From: Halomarinibacterium sedimenti
GTDB taxonomy: Bacteria > Bacteroidota > Bacteroidia > Flavobacteriales > Flavobacteriaceae
NCBI RefSeq assembly: GCF_019312585.1
Contig: NZ_JAHWDP010000003.1
Location: 434,001-498,000 of the forward strand
DNA: 64,000 nucleotides
Direction of reading: 5' to 3'
The notes under the pieces: model-generated
What the model was told of the DNA's origin: nothing
Database searches by the model: none
Seen by the model: only the letters and a program-made list of their open reading frames with translations
In this document: positions 45,021 through 54,215 of the stretch, in pieces
How positions within the stretch are numbered: position 1 is the first letter of the stretch
Layout: each line of letters begins with the position of its first letter
Position numbers and translations under genes: made by a program

Positions 45021-46253
45021 ATGACTGCAACAGCACTTTTTTATATCATTATTGGCATCTTAGTCCTCCATTTTGTTATTGATAAAATTCTAGATTCGCT
45101 TAATGCCAAGCATTTTAACGACCCAATTCCTGCGGAGTTACAAGATGTTTACAACAAAGAAGAGTATGAAAAGTCTCAGGCCTATAAAAAGGAAAAATAC
45201 CGTTTTGGTATGCTTACTTCATTCATTTCCATGGGAGCTACTTTGCTCTTTTTCTTTCTCGACGGATTTGAGTTTGTAGACCAAATAGCGCGTTCTTTTT
45301 CTGATAACAATATCATTGTGGCACTTATTTTCTTCGGAATTATTATGCTGGCCGATGATGTTTTAAGCACTCCATTTTCATACTATAACACCTTTGTGAT
45401 TGAAGAAAAATACGGTTTCAATAAAACCACAATTTCAACTTTTATTCTCGACAAATTGAAAGGCTGGTTGATGTCGGCAATTTTAGGTGGTGGCATTTTG
45501 TCGCTCATTATTTGGTTTTATGAAAGTACGGGAAGTAACTTTTGGCTCTTCGCTTGGGGAATTGTCATTGTTTTTTCAGTATTTCTGAATATGTTTTACG
45601 CACGTCTAATTGTCCCGCTATTCAACAAACAAACTCCATTAGAAGAAGGCTCGTTGCGTTCTAAAATTGAAGGATACGCATCCAACGTAGGCTTTAGTTT
45701 ACAGAATATTTTTGTAATAGATGGATCCAAACGAAGCACTAAAGCCAATGCCTATTTTTCTGGCTTCGGAAGGGAAAAACGAATTACCTTATACGATACC
45801 CTTATTAATGATTTGGAAGAAGATGAAATTGTAGCGGTGTTGGCACATGAAGTGGGGCATTACAAACGGAAACATATTATTTACAATTTAATTGCCTCTA
45901 CGATTACCATGGGGATTACTTTTTGGCTACTCTCCTTATTTGTAGGGATGCCCATTTTTTCGGAAGCCTTGGGGGTTTCGACGCCTTCGTTTCATATTGG
46001 ATTAATTGCCTTTGGAATTCTATATACCCCAATTTCTGAAATCACAGGCTTAGTAATGAATCTCCTTTCCCGAAAATTTGAATACGAAGCCGATGATTAT
46101 GCTAAAAATACTTTTGAGGCTTCTCCCCTTATTTCAGCATTAAAAAAATTGAATAAAAACAGTTTAAGCAACCTTACACCGCATCCTGCCTACGTGTTTA
46201 TGCATTATTCGCATCCTACATTGTTGGAAAGGTTTAGGAATTTGAAAAGCTAA
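45021..46253 (+). CDS. M48 family membrane metallopeptidase (Ste24/CAAX protease-like)
   Basis: 410 aa from ATG 45021; an upstream ATG at 44952 lies in the divergent gene's leader. Several membrane helices; catalytic HEVGH at residues 276-280 and downstream EYEADDYA supplying the third zinc ligand. Resembles eukaryotic Ste24 in length and helix layout. Bacterial relatives act in membrane-protein quality control; no substrate known here. Confidence 0.9.
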   Translation: MTATALFYIIIGILVLHFVIDKILDSLNAKHFNDPIPAELQDVYNKEEYEKSQAYKKEKYRFGMLTSFISMGATLLFFFLDGFEFVDQIARSFSDNNIIVALIFFGIIMLADDVLSTPFSYYNTFVIEEKYGFNKTTISTFILDKLKGWLMSAILGGGILSLIIWFYESTGSNFWLFAWGIVIVFSVFLNMFYARLIVPLFNKQTPLEEGSLRSKIEGYASNVGFSLQNIFVIDGSKRSTKANAYFSGFGREKRITLYDTLINDLEEDEIVAVLAHEVGHYKRKHIIYNLIASTITMGITFWLLSLFVGMPIFSEALGVSTPSFHIGLIAFGILYTPISEITGLVMNLLSRKFEYEADDYAKNTFEASPLISALKKLNKNSLSNLTPHPAYVFMHYSHPTLLERFRNLKS

Positions 46254-46290
46254 TTAAGCTGAAAAAAAAATCAAAACTTAATCATCTCTT

Positions 46291-46689
46291 GTGAATATCT
46301 CATCTAACGTATTAATCTACAACGACACTCAATCACCAGAAGACAAAGCCATTTGTGTTACTTTACAAGAAATTATTTCTGAAAATCTAATAGAAGCCGA
46401 ATCAAAAATCTGGCACGGTCACCCAGTTTGGTTTTTAAAAGGCAATCCTATTGTAGGATACAGCAAAGAGAAAAAAGGGATTCGGTTGATGTTTTGGAGT
46501 GGTGCCAGTTTTGAGGAAGATGCACTTAACGTTCGTGGTAAAAAGTTTAAAGATGCCTCCATATTTTACAATGCCGTTTCAGAAATTGATGCACGTCAAC
46601 TAAAATGTTGGTTAGAAAAATCGAAAATAATTCAGTGGGATTATAAAAATATAGTAAAACGAAAGGGTGTTTTAGAACGCCTTTTTTAA
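46291..46689 (+). CDS. DUF1801 domain protein (GUG start)
   Basis: 132 aa starting with GTG 46291. KAICVTLQEIISENL, SKIWHGHPVWFLKGNPIVGYSKEKKGIRLMFWSG fit the DUF1801 (YdhG-like) fold; function unknown. The 3' end doubles as a terminator hairpin. Confidence 0.75.
   Translation: MNISSNVLIYNDTQSPEDKAICVTLQEIISENLIEAESKIWHGHPVWFLKGNPIVGYSKEKKGIRLMFWSGASFEEDALNVRGKKFKDASIFYNAVSEIDARQLKCWLEKSKIIQWDYKNIVKRKGVLERLF
46662..46685 (+). terminator. terminator overlapping the DUF1801 3' end
   Basis: AAAGGGTGTT - TTAG - AACGCCTTTT: a 10-bp stem with two wobbles, followed by further T residues. The hairpin lies wholly within the last codons of the gene. Confidence 0.6.
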
Positions 46690-46715
46690 ATAAAAAAGGC
46701 TAAACAAATGTTGCT

Positions 46716-47030
46716 ATGCATCCCATTCTCCATTACTTTTTACACTTAGGATTTCCACTGTTTATTGCGTTGTTATTCTTCAGAAAAGAATGGCTAAAAG
46801 TATACATCCTATTACTTGCAACGATGCTGGTTGATATAGACCACCTATGGGCGACTCCTATTTTTCAAGCAGACCGTTGTAGTATTGGATTTCATATTTT
46901 TCATAGTGACGTGGCTATAGGAATCTATTTTGTTTTACTATTGTTCCGAAAACCTTTCAACATTTTAGGTATTGGGCTATTATTTCATATGCTTACAGAT
47001 TGGATTGATTGCCTACTCATGAATCAATAA
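46716..47030 (+). CDS. DUF6122 membrane protein
   Basis: 104 aa with three to four hydrophobic segments and HYFLHLGFPL, LVDIDHLWATPIF, HIFHSD, FHMLTDWIDC: conserved His and Asp inside helices, as in the YdjM-like membrane metal-dependent hydrolases. This fits the small DUF6122 family. Activity unproven. Confidence 0.75.
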   Translation: MHPILHYFLHLGFPLFIALLFFRKEWLKVYILLLATMLVDIDHLWATPIFQADRCSIGFHIFHSDVAIGIYFVLLLFRKPFNILGIGLLFHMLTDWIDCLLMNQ

Positions 47031-47104
47031 TAAATATCTATCTTAAATTGGAAGCATCCAATAATGTGCTTGCCCAATTTCTTACAAAGTTGTACTTTTA
47101 ATCT

Positions 47105-49309
47105 ATGACAGAAGCATTGCTAGAAAAAGAAAGTAAAGAGATTGCCAAACAGTACAAAGAGCTGTTAAAAGTGAGTTATCGTGTGCTTTCTTCCGAAGAT
47201 AAAAAACTCATCCGTTCGGCCTTTGATGTCGCTGTAGATGCTCATAAGGAGCAACGTCGTAAAAGTGGTGAAGCCTATATTTTCCACCCTATTGCGGTGG
47301 CAAAAATTGTCGCTTCCCAAATAGGATTAGATGCTACTGCTATTGCTGCCGCTCTGTTACACGATGTGGTAGAAGACACCCAATATACCCTTGCCGATAT
47401 TGAACAACTTTTTGGTGAAACCGTCGCTAGAATTGTTGATGGACTTACCAAGATTTCTGCTTTAGAATATCAAAGTGATGTTTCGTTGCAGGCAGAGAAT
47501 TTCCGTAAAATGTTGCTCACCCTCAATGAGGACATTCGCGTAATCATTATAAAAATAGCAGATAGGCTTCACAATATGCAAACCATGGACTCCATGGCAG
47601 CTCCGAAACAGGTGAAAATTGCTTCAGAAACACTATATATTTATGCCCCTTTGGCTCACAGGATTGGGATGTATAACATAAAAACAGAATTAGAAGACTT
47701 AGGATTAAAATATACCGAACCCGATGTATATCATGATATCCTAAGTAAAATTAAAGAAAGTAAAGAGGAGCAAGATGCTTACATAGAAGCATTTTCAAAA
47801 GTAATTCGCGATTCGCTTGATGCCGAAAAATTGAAGTATGAAATAAAAGGTCGTCCAAAGTCTATTTTTTCCATTCGGCGAAAAATGAATGCTCAAAATG
47901 TTTCTTTTGATGAAGTGTACGACAAATTTGCTGTTCGAATAATTTACAAGAGCACTCCAGATAATGAAAAGTTTATTGCTTGGAAGATTTATTCTATTGT
48001 AACGGATCATTTTCGTCCCAACCCTACCCGACTTCGAGACTGGATTTCTTCTCCAAAATCCACTGGGTATGAAGCATTGCATATAACGGTTATGGGGCCT
48101 AAAGGCAGATGGGTTGAAGTTCAAATTAGAAGTCAGCGAATGAACGAAATAGCCGAAAAAGGCTATGCCGCACATTATAAATATAAAACTAAAGAAAAAG
48201 AAGATGGTGGATTGGATGCCTGGCTTAACAAGCTTCAGGACACCTTAGAAAATGCCGAAGTAAACGCAGTGGATTTTGTGGAAGAATTTAAGCTAAATCT
48301 GTATGCGAAAGAGATTTTTGTTTTCTCGCCCAAAGGAGATTTATATTCTCTCCCCAAGGGATCAACGGCTTTAGATTTTGCTTTCCACGTGCATACCGAA
48401 GTTGGGTTACACACACGTGGTGCTAAAGTAAATGGAAAATTAACCCCATTAAGTCAGGAACTTAAAAGTGGAGATCAGGTTGAAGTGATTACCTCAGAAA
48501 AATCAAAACCTTCCGCCAACTGGCTTAACTATGTAACTACAGGCCGAGCCATTTCAAAAATTAAGTCTTCGTTAAAAGATGAGCAAAAGCAATTGGCATC
48601 AGAAGGAAAAGTGGTGTTAACCCGAAAACTAAAGTCTTTAAAAATAGCTTTGGATGAGCGAACGGTAAACCAATTGGTGAGCTATTTCAAATTAAAGACA
48701 AGTTTGGATCTTTTTTATCGTGTGGGTGCTGGTATTATTGACAACCAAATGCTGAAAGATTTTGCTGCGTCCCGTAGCAATGCCTTTGTAAGTTTCTTCA
48801 AGAATAGAATTAGAAAGCCTAGTACCCCAGAAGATGTAAACAAAGAAGAACTTACGGTTAAATATGACCAATTAGTCTTTGGAAAGGAAGAGGAAAAATT
48901 GGATTATAAAATGGCAAAATGTTGTAATCCCATTCCAGGGGACGACGTTTTTGGTTTTATAACCATTAACGAAGGAATTAAAGTTCATAAAAAGAATTGC
49001 CCTAATGCGATTCAGCTTCAAAGTAATTACGAATATCGTATTATTAAAGCTACTTGGATCGACTCTACCCAACAAGAGTTTAAAGCTAATTTATTGATTT
49101 CGGGAATTGACACTTTAGGTCTTGTAAATAACGTAACTAAGGTGATTTCAAACAACCTTCATATCGATATGAAAAGTGTTCATTTTGATACAGATGGCGG
49201 AACATTTACAGGAAAAATTATTGTGGTAGTTAAAAACAAAGCCATCCTTGATAACTTGGTTAAAAACATCAAAAAAATAAATGGTATTGATAAAGTTACA
49301 AGAGTATAA
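47105..49309 (+). CDS. rel: bifunctional (p)ppGpp synthetase/hydrolase
   Basis: 734 aa. HD hydrolase domain with HPIAVAKIVA and LLHDVVEDT; synthetase with RPKSIFSIRRKM, FAVRIIYKS and STGYEALHITV; TGS domain (VFSPKGDLYSLPKGSTALDFAFHVHTEVG); CC/ACT ending (AKCCNPIPGDDVFGFIT). Both catalytic centres look intact, so it can make and hydrolyse the alarmone. Followed 24 bp later by the Fur-family gene. Confidence 0.97.
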   Translation: MTEALLEKESKEIAKQYKELLKVSYRVLSSEDKKLIRSAFDVAVDAHKEQRRKSGEAYIFHPIAVAKIVASQIGLDATAIAAALLHDVVEDTQYTLADIEQLFGETVARIVDGLTKISALEYQSDVSLQAENFRKMLLTLNEDIRVIIIKIADRLHNMQTMDSMAAPKQVKIASETLYIYAPLAHRIGMYNIKTELEDLGLKYTEPDVYHDILSKIKESKEEQDAYIEAFSKVIRDSLDAEKLKYEIKGRPKSIFSIRRKMNAQNVSFDEVYDKFAVRIIYKSTPDNEKFIAWKIYSIVTDHFRPNPTRLRDWISSPKSTGYEALHITVMGPKGRWVEVQIRSQRMNEIAEKGYAAHYKYKTKEKEDGGLDAWLNKLQDTLENAEVNAVDFVEEFKLNLYAKEIFVFSPKGDLYSLPKGSTALDFAFHVHTEVGLHTRGAKVNGKLTPLSQELKSGDQVEVITSEKSKPSANWLNYVTTGRAISKIKSSLKDEQKQLASEGKVVLTRKLKSLKIALDERTVNQLVSYFKLKTSLDLFYRVGAGIIDNQMLKDFAASRSNAFVSFFKNRIRKPSTPEDVNKEELTVKYDQLVFGKEEEKLDYKMAKCCNPIPGDDVFGFITINEGIKVHKKNCPNAIQLQSNYEYRIIKATWIDSTQQEFKANLLISGIDTLGLVNNVTKVISNNLHIDMKSVHFDTDGGTFTGKIIVVVKNKAILDNLVKNIKKINGIDKVTRV

Positions 49310-49315
49310 AATACC

Positions 49316-49323
49316 TAACTTTG
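49316..49323 (+). promoter_or_regulatory. TAnnTTTG -7 box of the Fur-family gene
   Basis: TAACTTTG 10 nt before the start ATG; a TTG lies 26 nt upstream, slightly beyond usual spacing. Confidence 0.4.
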
Positions 49324-49333
49324 CCACTTACTT

Positions 49334-49789
49334 ATGAGCACGCAAAGCGAGATAAATAACCAAGCCATCGTAAAACAAGTTTTTACCGATTTTCTGGAAG
49401 AAAAAGGTCACCGAAAAACTCCCGAACGATTCGCTATACTCCAAGAAATTTACGAGCACAACGATCATTTTGATATTGAGTCTTTATACATCAATATGAA
49501 AAACAAAAAATATCGTGTGAGTCGAGCAACTCTTTATAATACCATCGAATTATTATTGGAATGCGGCTTAGTTAGAAAGCATCAATTTGGGCAAAACCAA
49601 GCGCATTATGAAAAATCGTATTTCGATAAGCAGCACGATCACGTGATACTATCGAATGGTGAAGTAATTGAGTTTTGTGACCCTCGTATTCAAACAATTA
49701 AAAAAACCATCGAAGAAGTCTTCGATATTGAAATAACCAAACATTCACTTTATTTCTACGGAAAACGAAAATCCGCCGAAAAACAATAG
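49334..49789 (+). CDS. Fur family metal-responsive repressor lacking CxxC
   Basis: 151 aa. N-terminal winged helix ([38 protein letters not shown]) and C-terminal dimerisation domain with [20 protein letters not shown]. The paired CxxC that binds structural zinc in many Fur proteins is absent; only single cysteines remain. The regulatory metal site (His-rich QHDH and Glu) persists. It could be Fur, PerR or Zur-like; targets unknown. Eighteen bp upstream of purA. Confidence 0.88.
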   Translation: MSTQSEINNQAIVKQVFTDFLEEKGHRKTPERFAILQEIYEHNDHFDIESLYINMKNKKYRVSRATLYNTIELLLECGLVRKHQFGQNQAHYEKSYFDKQHDHVILSNGEVIEFCDPRIQTIKKTIEEVFDIEITKHSLYFYGKRKSAEKQ

Positions 49790-49807
49790 GAAAAATAACA
49801 AAACTAT

Positions 49808-51079
49808 ATGGCAGTAGATTTATTATTGGGACTCCAATGGGGAGACGAAGGAAAAGGAAAAATTGTCGACGTACTTACAAAAAACTACGATATTATTGCT
49901 CGTTTTCAAGGAGGACCTAATGCGGGTCATACCTTGGAGTTTGATGGAATAAAACACGTACTGCATACCATTCCTAGTGGAATATTTCATGAGAACTCAA
50001 TAAATCTTGTGGGAAATGGCGTAGTGATTGACCCCGTAATTTTTAAAAAAGAACTTCAAAATCTAGATAAATTTAATCTCGATTACAAGAAGAAGCTACT
50101 TATTTCAAGAAAAGCACACCTTATTCTTCCTACTCATAGACTATTGGATGCTGCCAGTGAGGCTTCAAAAGGAAAAGCAAAAATTGGATCTACTTTAAAA
50201 GGAATTGGCCCAACCTATATGGATAAAACAGGACGAAATGGGATTCGTGTGGGTGATACCGAACTTTCAGACTGGAAAGAAAAGTATCGTGCGTTAGCCA
50301 ATAAGCACGAAGCCATGATTGCTTTTTATAATGTGGACATTCAATATAACCTTGAGGAACTTGAATCCGAGTTTTTCAGCGCTGTTAAAACGTTGAAAGA
50401 ACTCACTTTTATTGATAGCGAAGAATATTTACACCAAGCCCAAAAAGCGGGTAAAACTATTTTAGCCGAAGGAGCTCAAGGTTCATTATTAGATATCGAC
50501 TTTGGGACTTATCCGTATGTAACTTCCTCAAACACTACAGCTGCTGGGGCTTGTACAGGATTGGGAGTGGCGCCAGGAAAGATTAATGAAGTTTTTGGAA
50601 TTTTTAAAGCCTATACAACTCGTGTCGGTAGTGGCCCCTTCCCTACCGAATTGTTTGACGACTACGGAAAAACCATGGGGAAAGTTGGAAATGAATTTGG
50701 CGCAACCACAGGTCGCCCAAGACGCTGTGGATGGCTAGATTTAGTTGCGTTAAAATATGCCGTACAGGTAAATGGTGTTACCCAATTAATGATGATGAAG
50801 GGAGATGTATTAAGTGGTTTCGACAAACTAAAAGTGTGCACAGCATACAAATACAAAGGGGAAACCATCACACATTTACCTTACAATATTGAAGAAGAAA
50901 ACGTACAGCCAATTTATACCGAAATGGCTGGGTGGAAGGAAGATCTCACCAAAATGAATGATGCATCCCAATTCCCAAAAGCCCTAAATGATTATATCGA
51001 TTTTCTTGAAGAAGCACTAGAGGTGCCTATTAAAATTGTTTCGGTAGGACCCGACAGAACACAGACAATTCATAGGTAA
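49808..51079 (+). CDS. purA: adenylosuccinate synthetase
   Basis: 423 aa. LLLGLQWGDEGKGKIVD start, GGPNAGHT, LTEG-like LAEGAQGSLLDIDFGTYPYVTSSNTTAAGA and TTGRPRRCGWLDLV are diagnostic. Joins IMP and aspartate with GTP in AMP synthesis. Nine bp before the OstA-like gene. Confidence 0.97.
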   Translation: MAVDLLLGLQWGDEGKGKIVDVLTKNYDIIARFQGGPNAGHTLEFDGIKHVLHTIPSGIFHENSINLVGNGVVIDPVIFKKELQNLDKFNLDYKKKLLISRKAHLILPTHRLLDAASEASKGKAKIGSTLKGIGPTYMDKTGRNGIRVGDTELSDWKEKYRALANKHEAMIAFYNVDIQYNLEELESEFFSAVKTLKELTFIDSEEYLHQAQKAGKTILAEGAQGSLLDIDFGTYPYVTSSNTTAAGACTGLGVAPGKINEVFGIFKAYTTRVGSGPFPTELFDDYGKTMGKVGNEFGATTGRPRRCGWLDLVALKYAVQVNGVTQLMMMKGDVLSGFDKLKVCTAYKYKGETITHLPYNIEEENVQPIYTEMAGWKEDLTKMNDASQFPKALNDYIDFLEEALEVPIKIVSVGPDRTQTIHR

Positions 51080-51127
51080 AACAAGTTTTTGTTGGTATTT
51101 TCGTTAACAGAAAACAAATACACCTTT

Positions 51128-52891
51128 TTGAAAATATCAAATTACATATGCTTTCTTTTATTCCTTTTCTTCGGAAGTATTTCCCAAGGACAGGTAAAAA
51201 TTATTGATACTACAAAAACTACCAAAGTATCAGTAAAATCAGGATATTTCGAAAAAAAACCTGAATTTCCCGAAGCCGTTATTTACACCCGTGATGAGGC
51301 AGGACAAGTATATATTGTTCATGAAGGAGTGGAAATGTGGTGCGACCAAGCCTTTGTCTATTTTAAGGACAACTTTGTTAAAGCCTACGGAAAGGTACGC
51401 ATCTCACAAGGTGATACCGTTAGTATGACGAGTAAGTATGGCGAATATAACGGCAACACCTCCTTTGCTTTTGCCGCTGGTGATGTGACCCTAACCGAGC
51501 CTAAAACCACCTTAAAAACAGATACCCTTTACTTCGACAGAATAAAACAACAAGCCTATTATCGTACAGGTGGTACCGTTCGGGATACAGCCAGCGTTCT
51601 TACTAGTAGGGTTGGTCGTTATTATGCCGAAACCAAAAAATATCAGTTTCTCTCAGATGTAAAAATTGTCAATCCAAAGTACACGGTTTACTCCCCGCAA
51701 CTCGATTTTTATTCAGAATCGGGTGGTGCCTACTTATACGGAGAATCTAAAATTGTAAGTGAAACAAGCACGGTGTATTGTGAAAGAGGCTATTACAACA
51801 CCCGAAGCAATATGGGGCATTTTGTAAAAAACTCTCGTGTAGATTACAAAAACAGAATTTTATACGGAGATAGTATTTTCTTTAATCGGAATACGGGTTT
51901 TGCATCAGCCACCAATAATATAAAAGTACTCGACACACTAAATAAAAGTATTATTCGAGGGCACTATGCCGAGGTTTTTCGGGAACAAGATTCGGTATTT
52001 ATTACCAAAAGAGCGGTGGCTGTAACACTTCAGGAAAATGATTCGGTCTATGTTCATGCCGACACCCTTCGCGTTACTGGGAAACCCGAAAATCGCATCA
52101 TAAAAGGCTTTTATCGCGCTCGTATGTTTAAACAAGGTTTGGATGGTGAAGAACCTACAAGCGGAAAATGTGATTCTATTTATGTAAATGAAAAACTGGG
52201 CATTACAAAAATGATACGAGAACCCATTCTGTGGAGTGGCGAAAATCAAATGACGGGCGACACCATTCATTTATTAAATAACAAACTTACAGACGAATTG
52301 GATACCTTAAAAGTATTTAACAATGCGTTTTTAGTTCAAAAAGACAGCGCGGGTTATAATCAGGTGAAAGGGGAACGATTGATTGGATTATTTACAAAAA
52401 ATCAATTGGACACTGTAAATATCATCAAAAACACCCAGGTAATTTTCTATTCTCGAAACGATAAAGAGGAATTAGTAGGGATTAATAATACTACTTCCAG
52501 TTCTATCCAAATGTATTTGGAAAACCAAAAGATTATAGGGATTCGGTTCCTGAAAAAAGTACCCGGAAAAGTGTATCCTCCTTCTCAATTTGCTGAAAAC
52601 GCTAGAATACTGCCTGGCTTTATTTGGCGTGGTGACGAACGCTTAATGACCGTACAAGACTTGTTTAAAGGAAAACCAGCACCCATTTTACCAAAAATAA
52701 AAGGAATCCCTTTACCGGAAGATGAAGGAGAGTTTTTCGAGGAATTGGATGAAGAAGATATCGAGCTCCCTGAAGCTTCCAAGTTAAAGCCTAAGGATCT
52801 TCAAAACAGAGAGGACGATCCACGATTTAAGACGCAAAAGACTGATTCTTTAGAATTAGAAAAAATTAAAGAGCAAAAGGACAATTATTAA
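51128..52891 (+). CDS. OstA-like (LptA/LptD-type) exported protein (UUG start)
   Basis: 587 aa if it begins at TTG 51128, the codon that places Lys next and then a clean signal peptide (KISNYICFLLFLFFGSISQG); no ATG is available until after residue ~70. Body made of repeating beta-strands (DTVSMTSKYGEYNG, DTLYFDRIKQQAYYRTGG) as in OstA/LptA domains, which bridge lipopolysaccharide to the outer membrane. C-terminus is acidic and probably flexible. The stop overlaps the start of the aminotransferase. Confidence 0.82.
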   Translation: MKISNYICFLLFLFFGSISQGQVKIIDTTKTTKVSVKSGYFEKKPEFPEAVIYTRDEAGQVYIVHEGVEMWCDQAFVYFKDNFVKAYGKVRISQGDTVSMTSKYGEYNGNTSFAFAAGDVTLTEPKTTLKTDTLYFDRIKQQAYYRTGGTVRDTASVLTSRVGRYYAETKKYQFLSDVKIVNPKYTVYSPQLDFYSESGGAYLYGESKIVSETSTVYCERGYYNTRSNMGHFVKNSRVDYKNRILYGDSIFFNRNTGFASATNNIKVLDTLNKSIIRGHYAEVFREQDSVFITKRAVAVTLQENDSVYVHADTLRVTGKPENRIIKGFYRARMFKQGLDGEEPTSGKCDSIYVNEKLGITKMIREPILWSGENQMTGDTIHLLNNKLTDELDTLKVFNNAFLVQKDSAGYNQVKGERLIGLFTKNQLDTVNIIKNTQVIFYSRNDKEELVGINNTTSSSIQMYLENQKIIGIRFLKKVPGKVYPPSQFAENARILPGFIWRGDERLMTVQDLFKGKPAPILPKIKGIPLPEDEGEFFEELDEEDIELPEASKLKPKDLQNREDDPRFKTQKTDSLELEKIKEQKDNY

Positions 52892-54078
52892 TGCTCAAAG
52901 ACTTCTTGACATATCAAGCGCAAACGTCCCCTCACCCATTGGGGTTGGAAGTTTCCCATGCCAAAGGGAGTTATATTTTCGATACTTCTGGAAAAGCACA
53001 TTTAGACTTTGTGGCAGGAGTTTCGGCTTGTAGTTTGGGGCATTGTCATCCTGTAGTAGTAAATGCTGTAAAAGAACAAATGGATAAATATGCTCACGTG
53101 ATGGTGTATGGGGAATATGCCCAACAACCTGCTGTAGCGTTATCAAAATTATTAGCCACTCACTTACCTCCCTCACTAAATACCACCTACCTTGTTAATA
53201 GCGGTACCGAAGCTATTGAAGCTTCCTTAAAGTTAGCTCGTAAAGCTACTGGACGAACTGAAATTCTTTTTGCACACAATGCCTATCACGGAAACACCAT
53301 GGGTTCTATGAGCGTAATGGATTACGAGGATCGCAAAAAACCCTTTGAACCGCTTATCCCCGATTGTCATCCCATTGAGTTCAATAATGAAGCACATTTA
53401 GAGCGAATAACCTCAAAAACGGCCGCAGTGATTTTGGAAACCATTCAAGGAGGTGCTGGGTTTATCCTACCTAAGGATAATTATTTACAAAAGGTAAAGC
53501 AGCGTTGCGAAGAAGTGGGTGCATTACTGATTTTGGATGAGATTCAGCCGGGTTTTGGACGCACAGGAAAGCTATTCGGATTTCAAAACTATGATGTTGT
53601 CCCAGATATATTGGTCATGGGTAAAGGAATGGGTGGCGGATTACCCATTGGTGCGTTTACAGCTTCCAATGAGCTTATGTCACATTTAAAGGACAACCCA
53701 AAGTTAGGTCACATCACTACTTTTGGTGGAAATCCTGTCATTGCGGCAGCAGCCTTAGCTACCCTAAAAGAAATTACTGAAACCTCATTAATGAAGGATG
53801 CATTAGCAAAAGAAAACACCTTCAGAAAATTATTAAAACACCCACTCATTAAGGAAGTTCGAGGGAAAGGATTGATGCTTGTTGTGATGGTAGAATCTGC
53901 CGAAATGGCTTCAGAAATAATTTTAGCGTGCAAAGAACGTGGATTAATCCTTTTTTGGCTCCTTTTTGAAGGAAAAGCCATACGAATTACCCCTCCATTG
54001 ACCATTTCAGAGGAAGAAATTGAAAAAGGATGTGCCATCTTGACCGAAGTGTTGAATACTATAAACACTAAAAAATAG
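52891..54078 (+). CDS. class III aminotransferase (acetylornithine aminotransferase-like)
   Basis: 395 aa. PLP-binding features: SGTEAIEASLKLARKATGR, HGNTMGSMS, ILDEIQPGFGRTG (Asp partner), Schiff-base Lys in VMGKGMGGGLPIG and THTTFGGNP-like ITTFGGNPV. It fits the ArgD/aspartate-aminotransferase-family level; arginine, DAP (DapC activity) or another substrate cannot be decided by eye. Its ATG overlaps the preceding stop (TAATG). Confidence 0.88.
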   Translation: MLKDFLTYQAQTSPHPLGLEVSHAKGSYIFDTSGKAHLDFVAGVSACSLGHCHPVVVNAVKEQMDKYAHVMVYGEYAQQPAVALSKLLATHLPPSLNTTYLVNSGTEAIEASLKLARKATGRTEILFAHNAYHGNTMGSMSVMDYEDRKKPFEPLIPDCHPIEFNNEAHLERITSKTAAVILETIQGGAGFILPKDNYLQKVKQRCEEVGALLILDEIQPGFGRTGKLFGFQNYDVVPDILVMGKGMGGGLPIGAFTASNELMSHLKDNPKLGHITTFGGNPVIAAAALATLKEITETSLMKDALAKENTFRKLLKHPLIKEVRGKGLMLVVMVESAEMASEIILACKERGLILFWLLFEGKAIRITPPLTISEEEIEKGCAILTEVLNTINTKK

Positions 54079-54215
54079 CCTATACCGCTTTGTTTTTCAG
54101 CATTTTATATCATCATTTAATCTGTTAATAAGCCTGTTAACAACAAAAAGGGCATAACAATTGATTTGCTACTATCATTAGTATATTTAATTAGAAGAAC
54201 AGTTAACCCCTGCGT

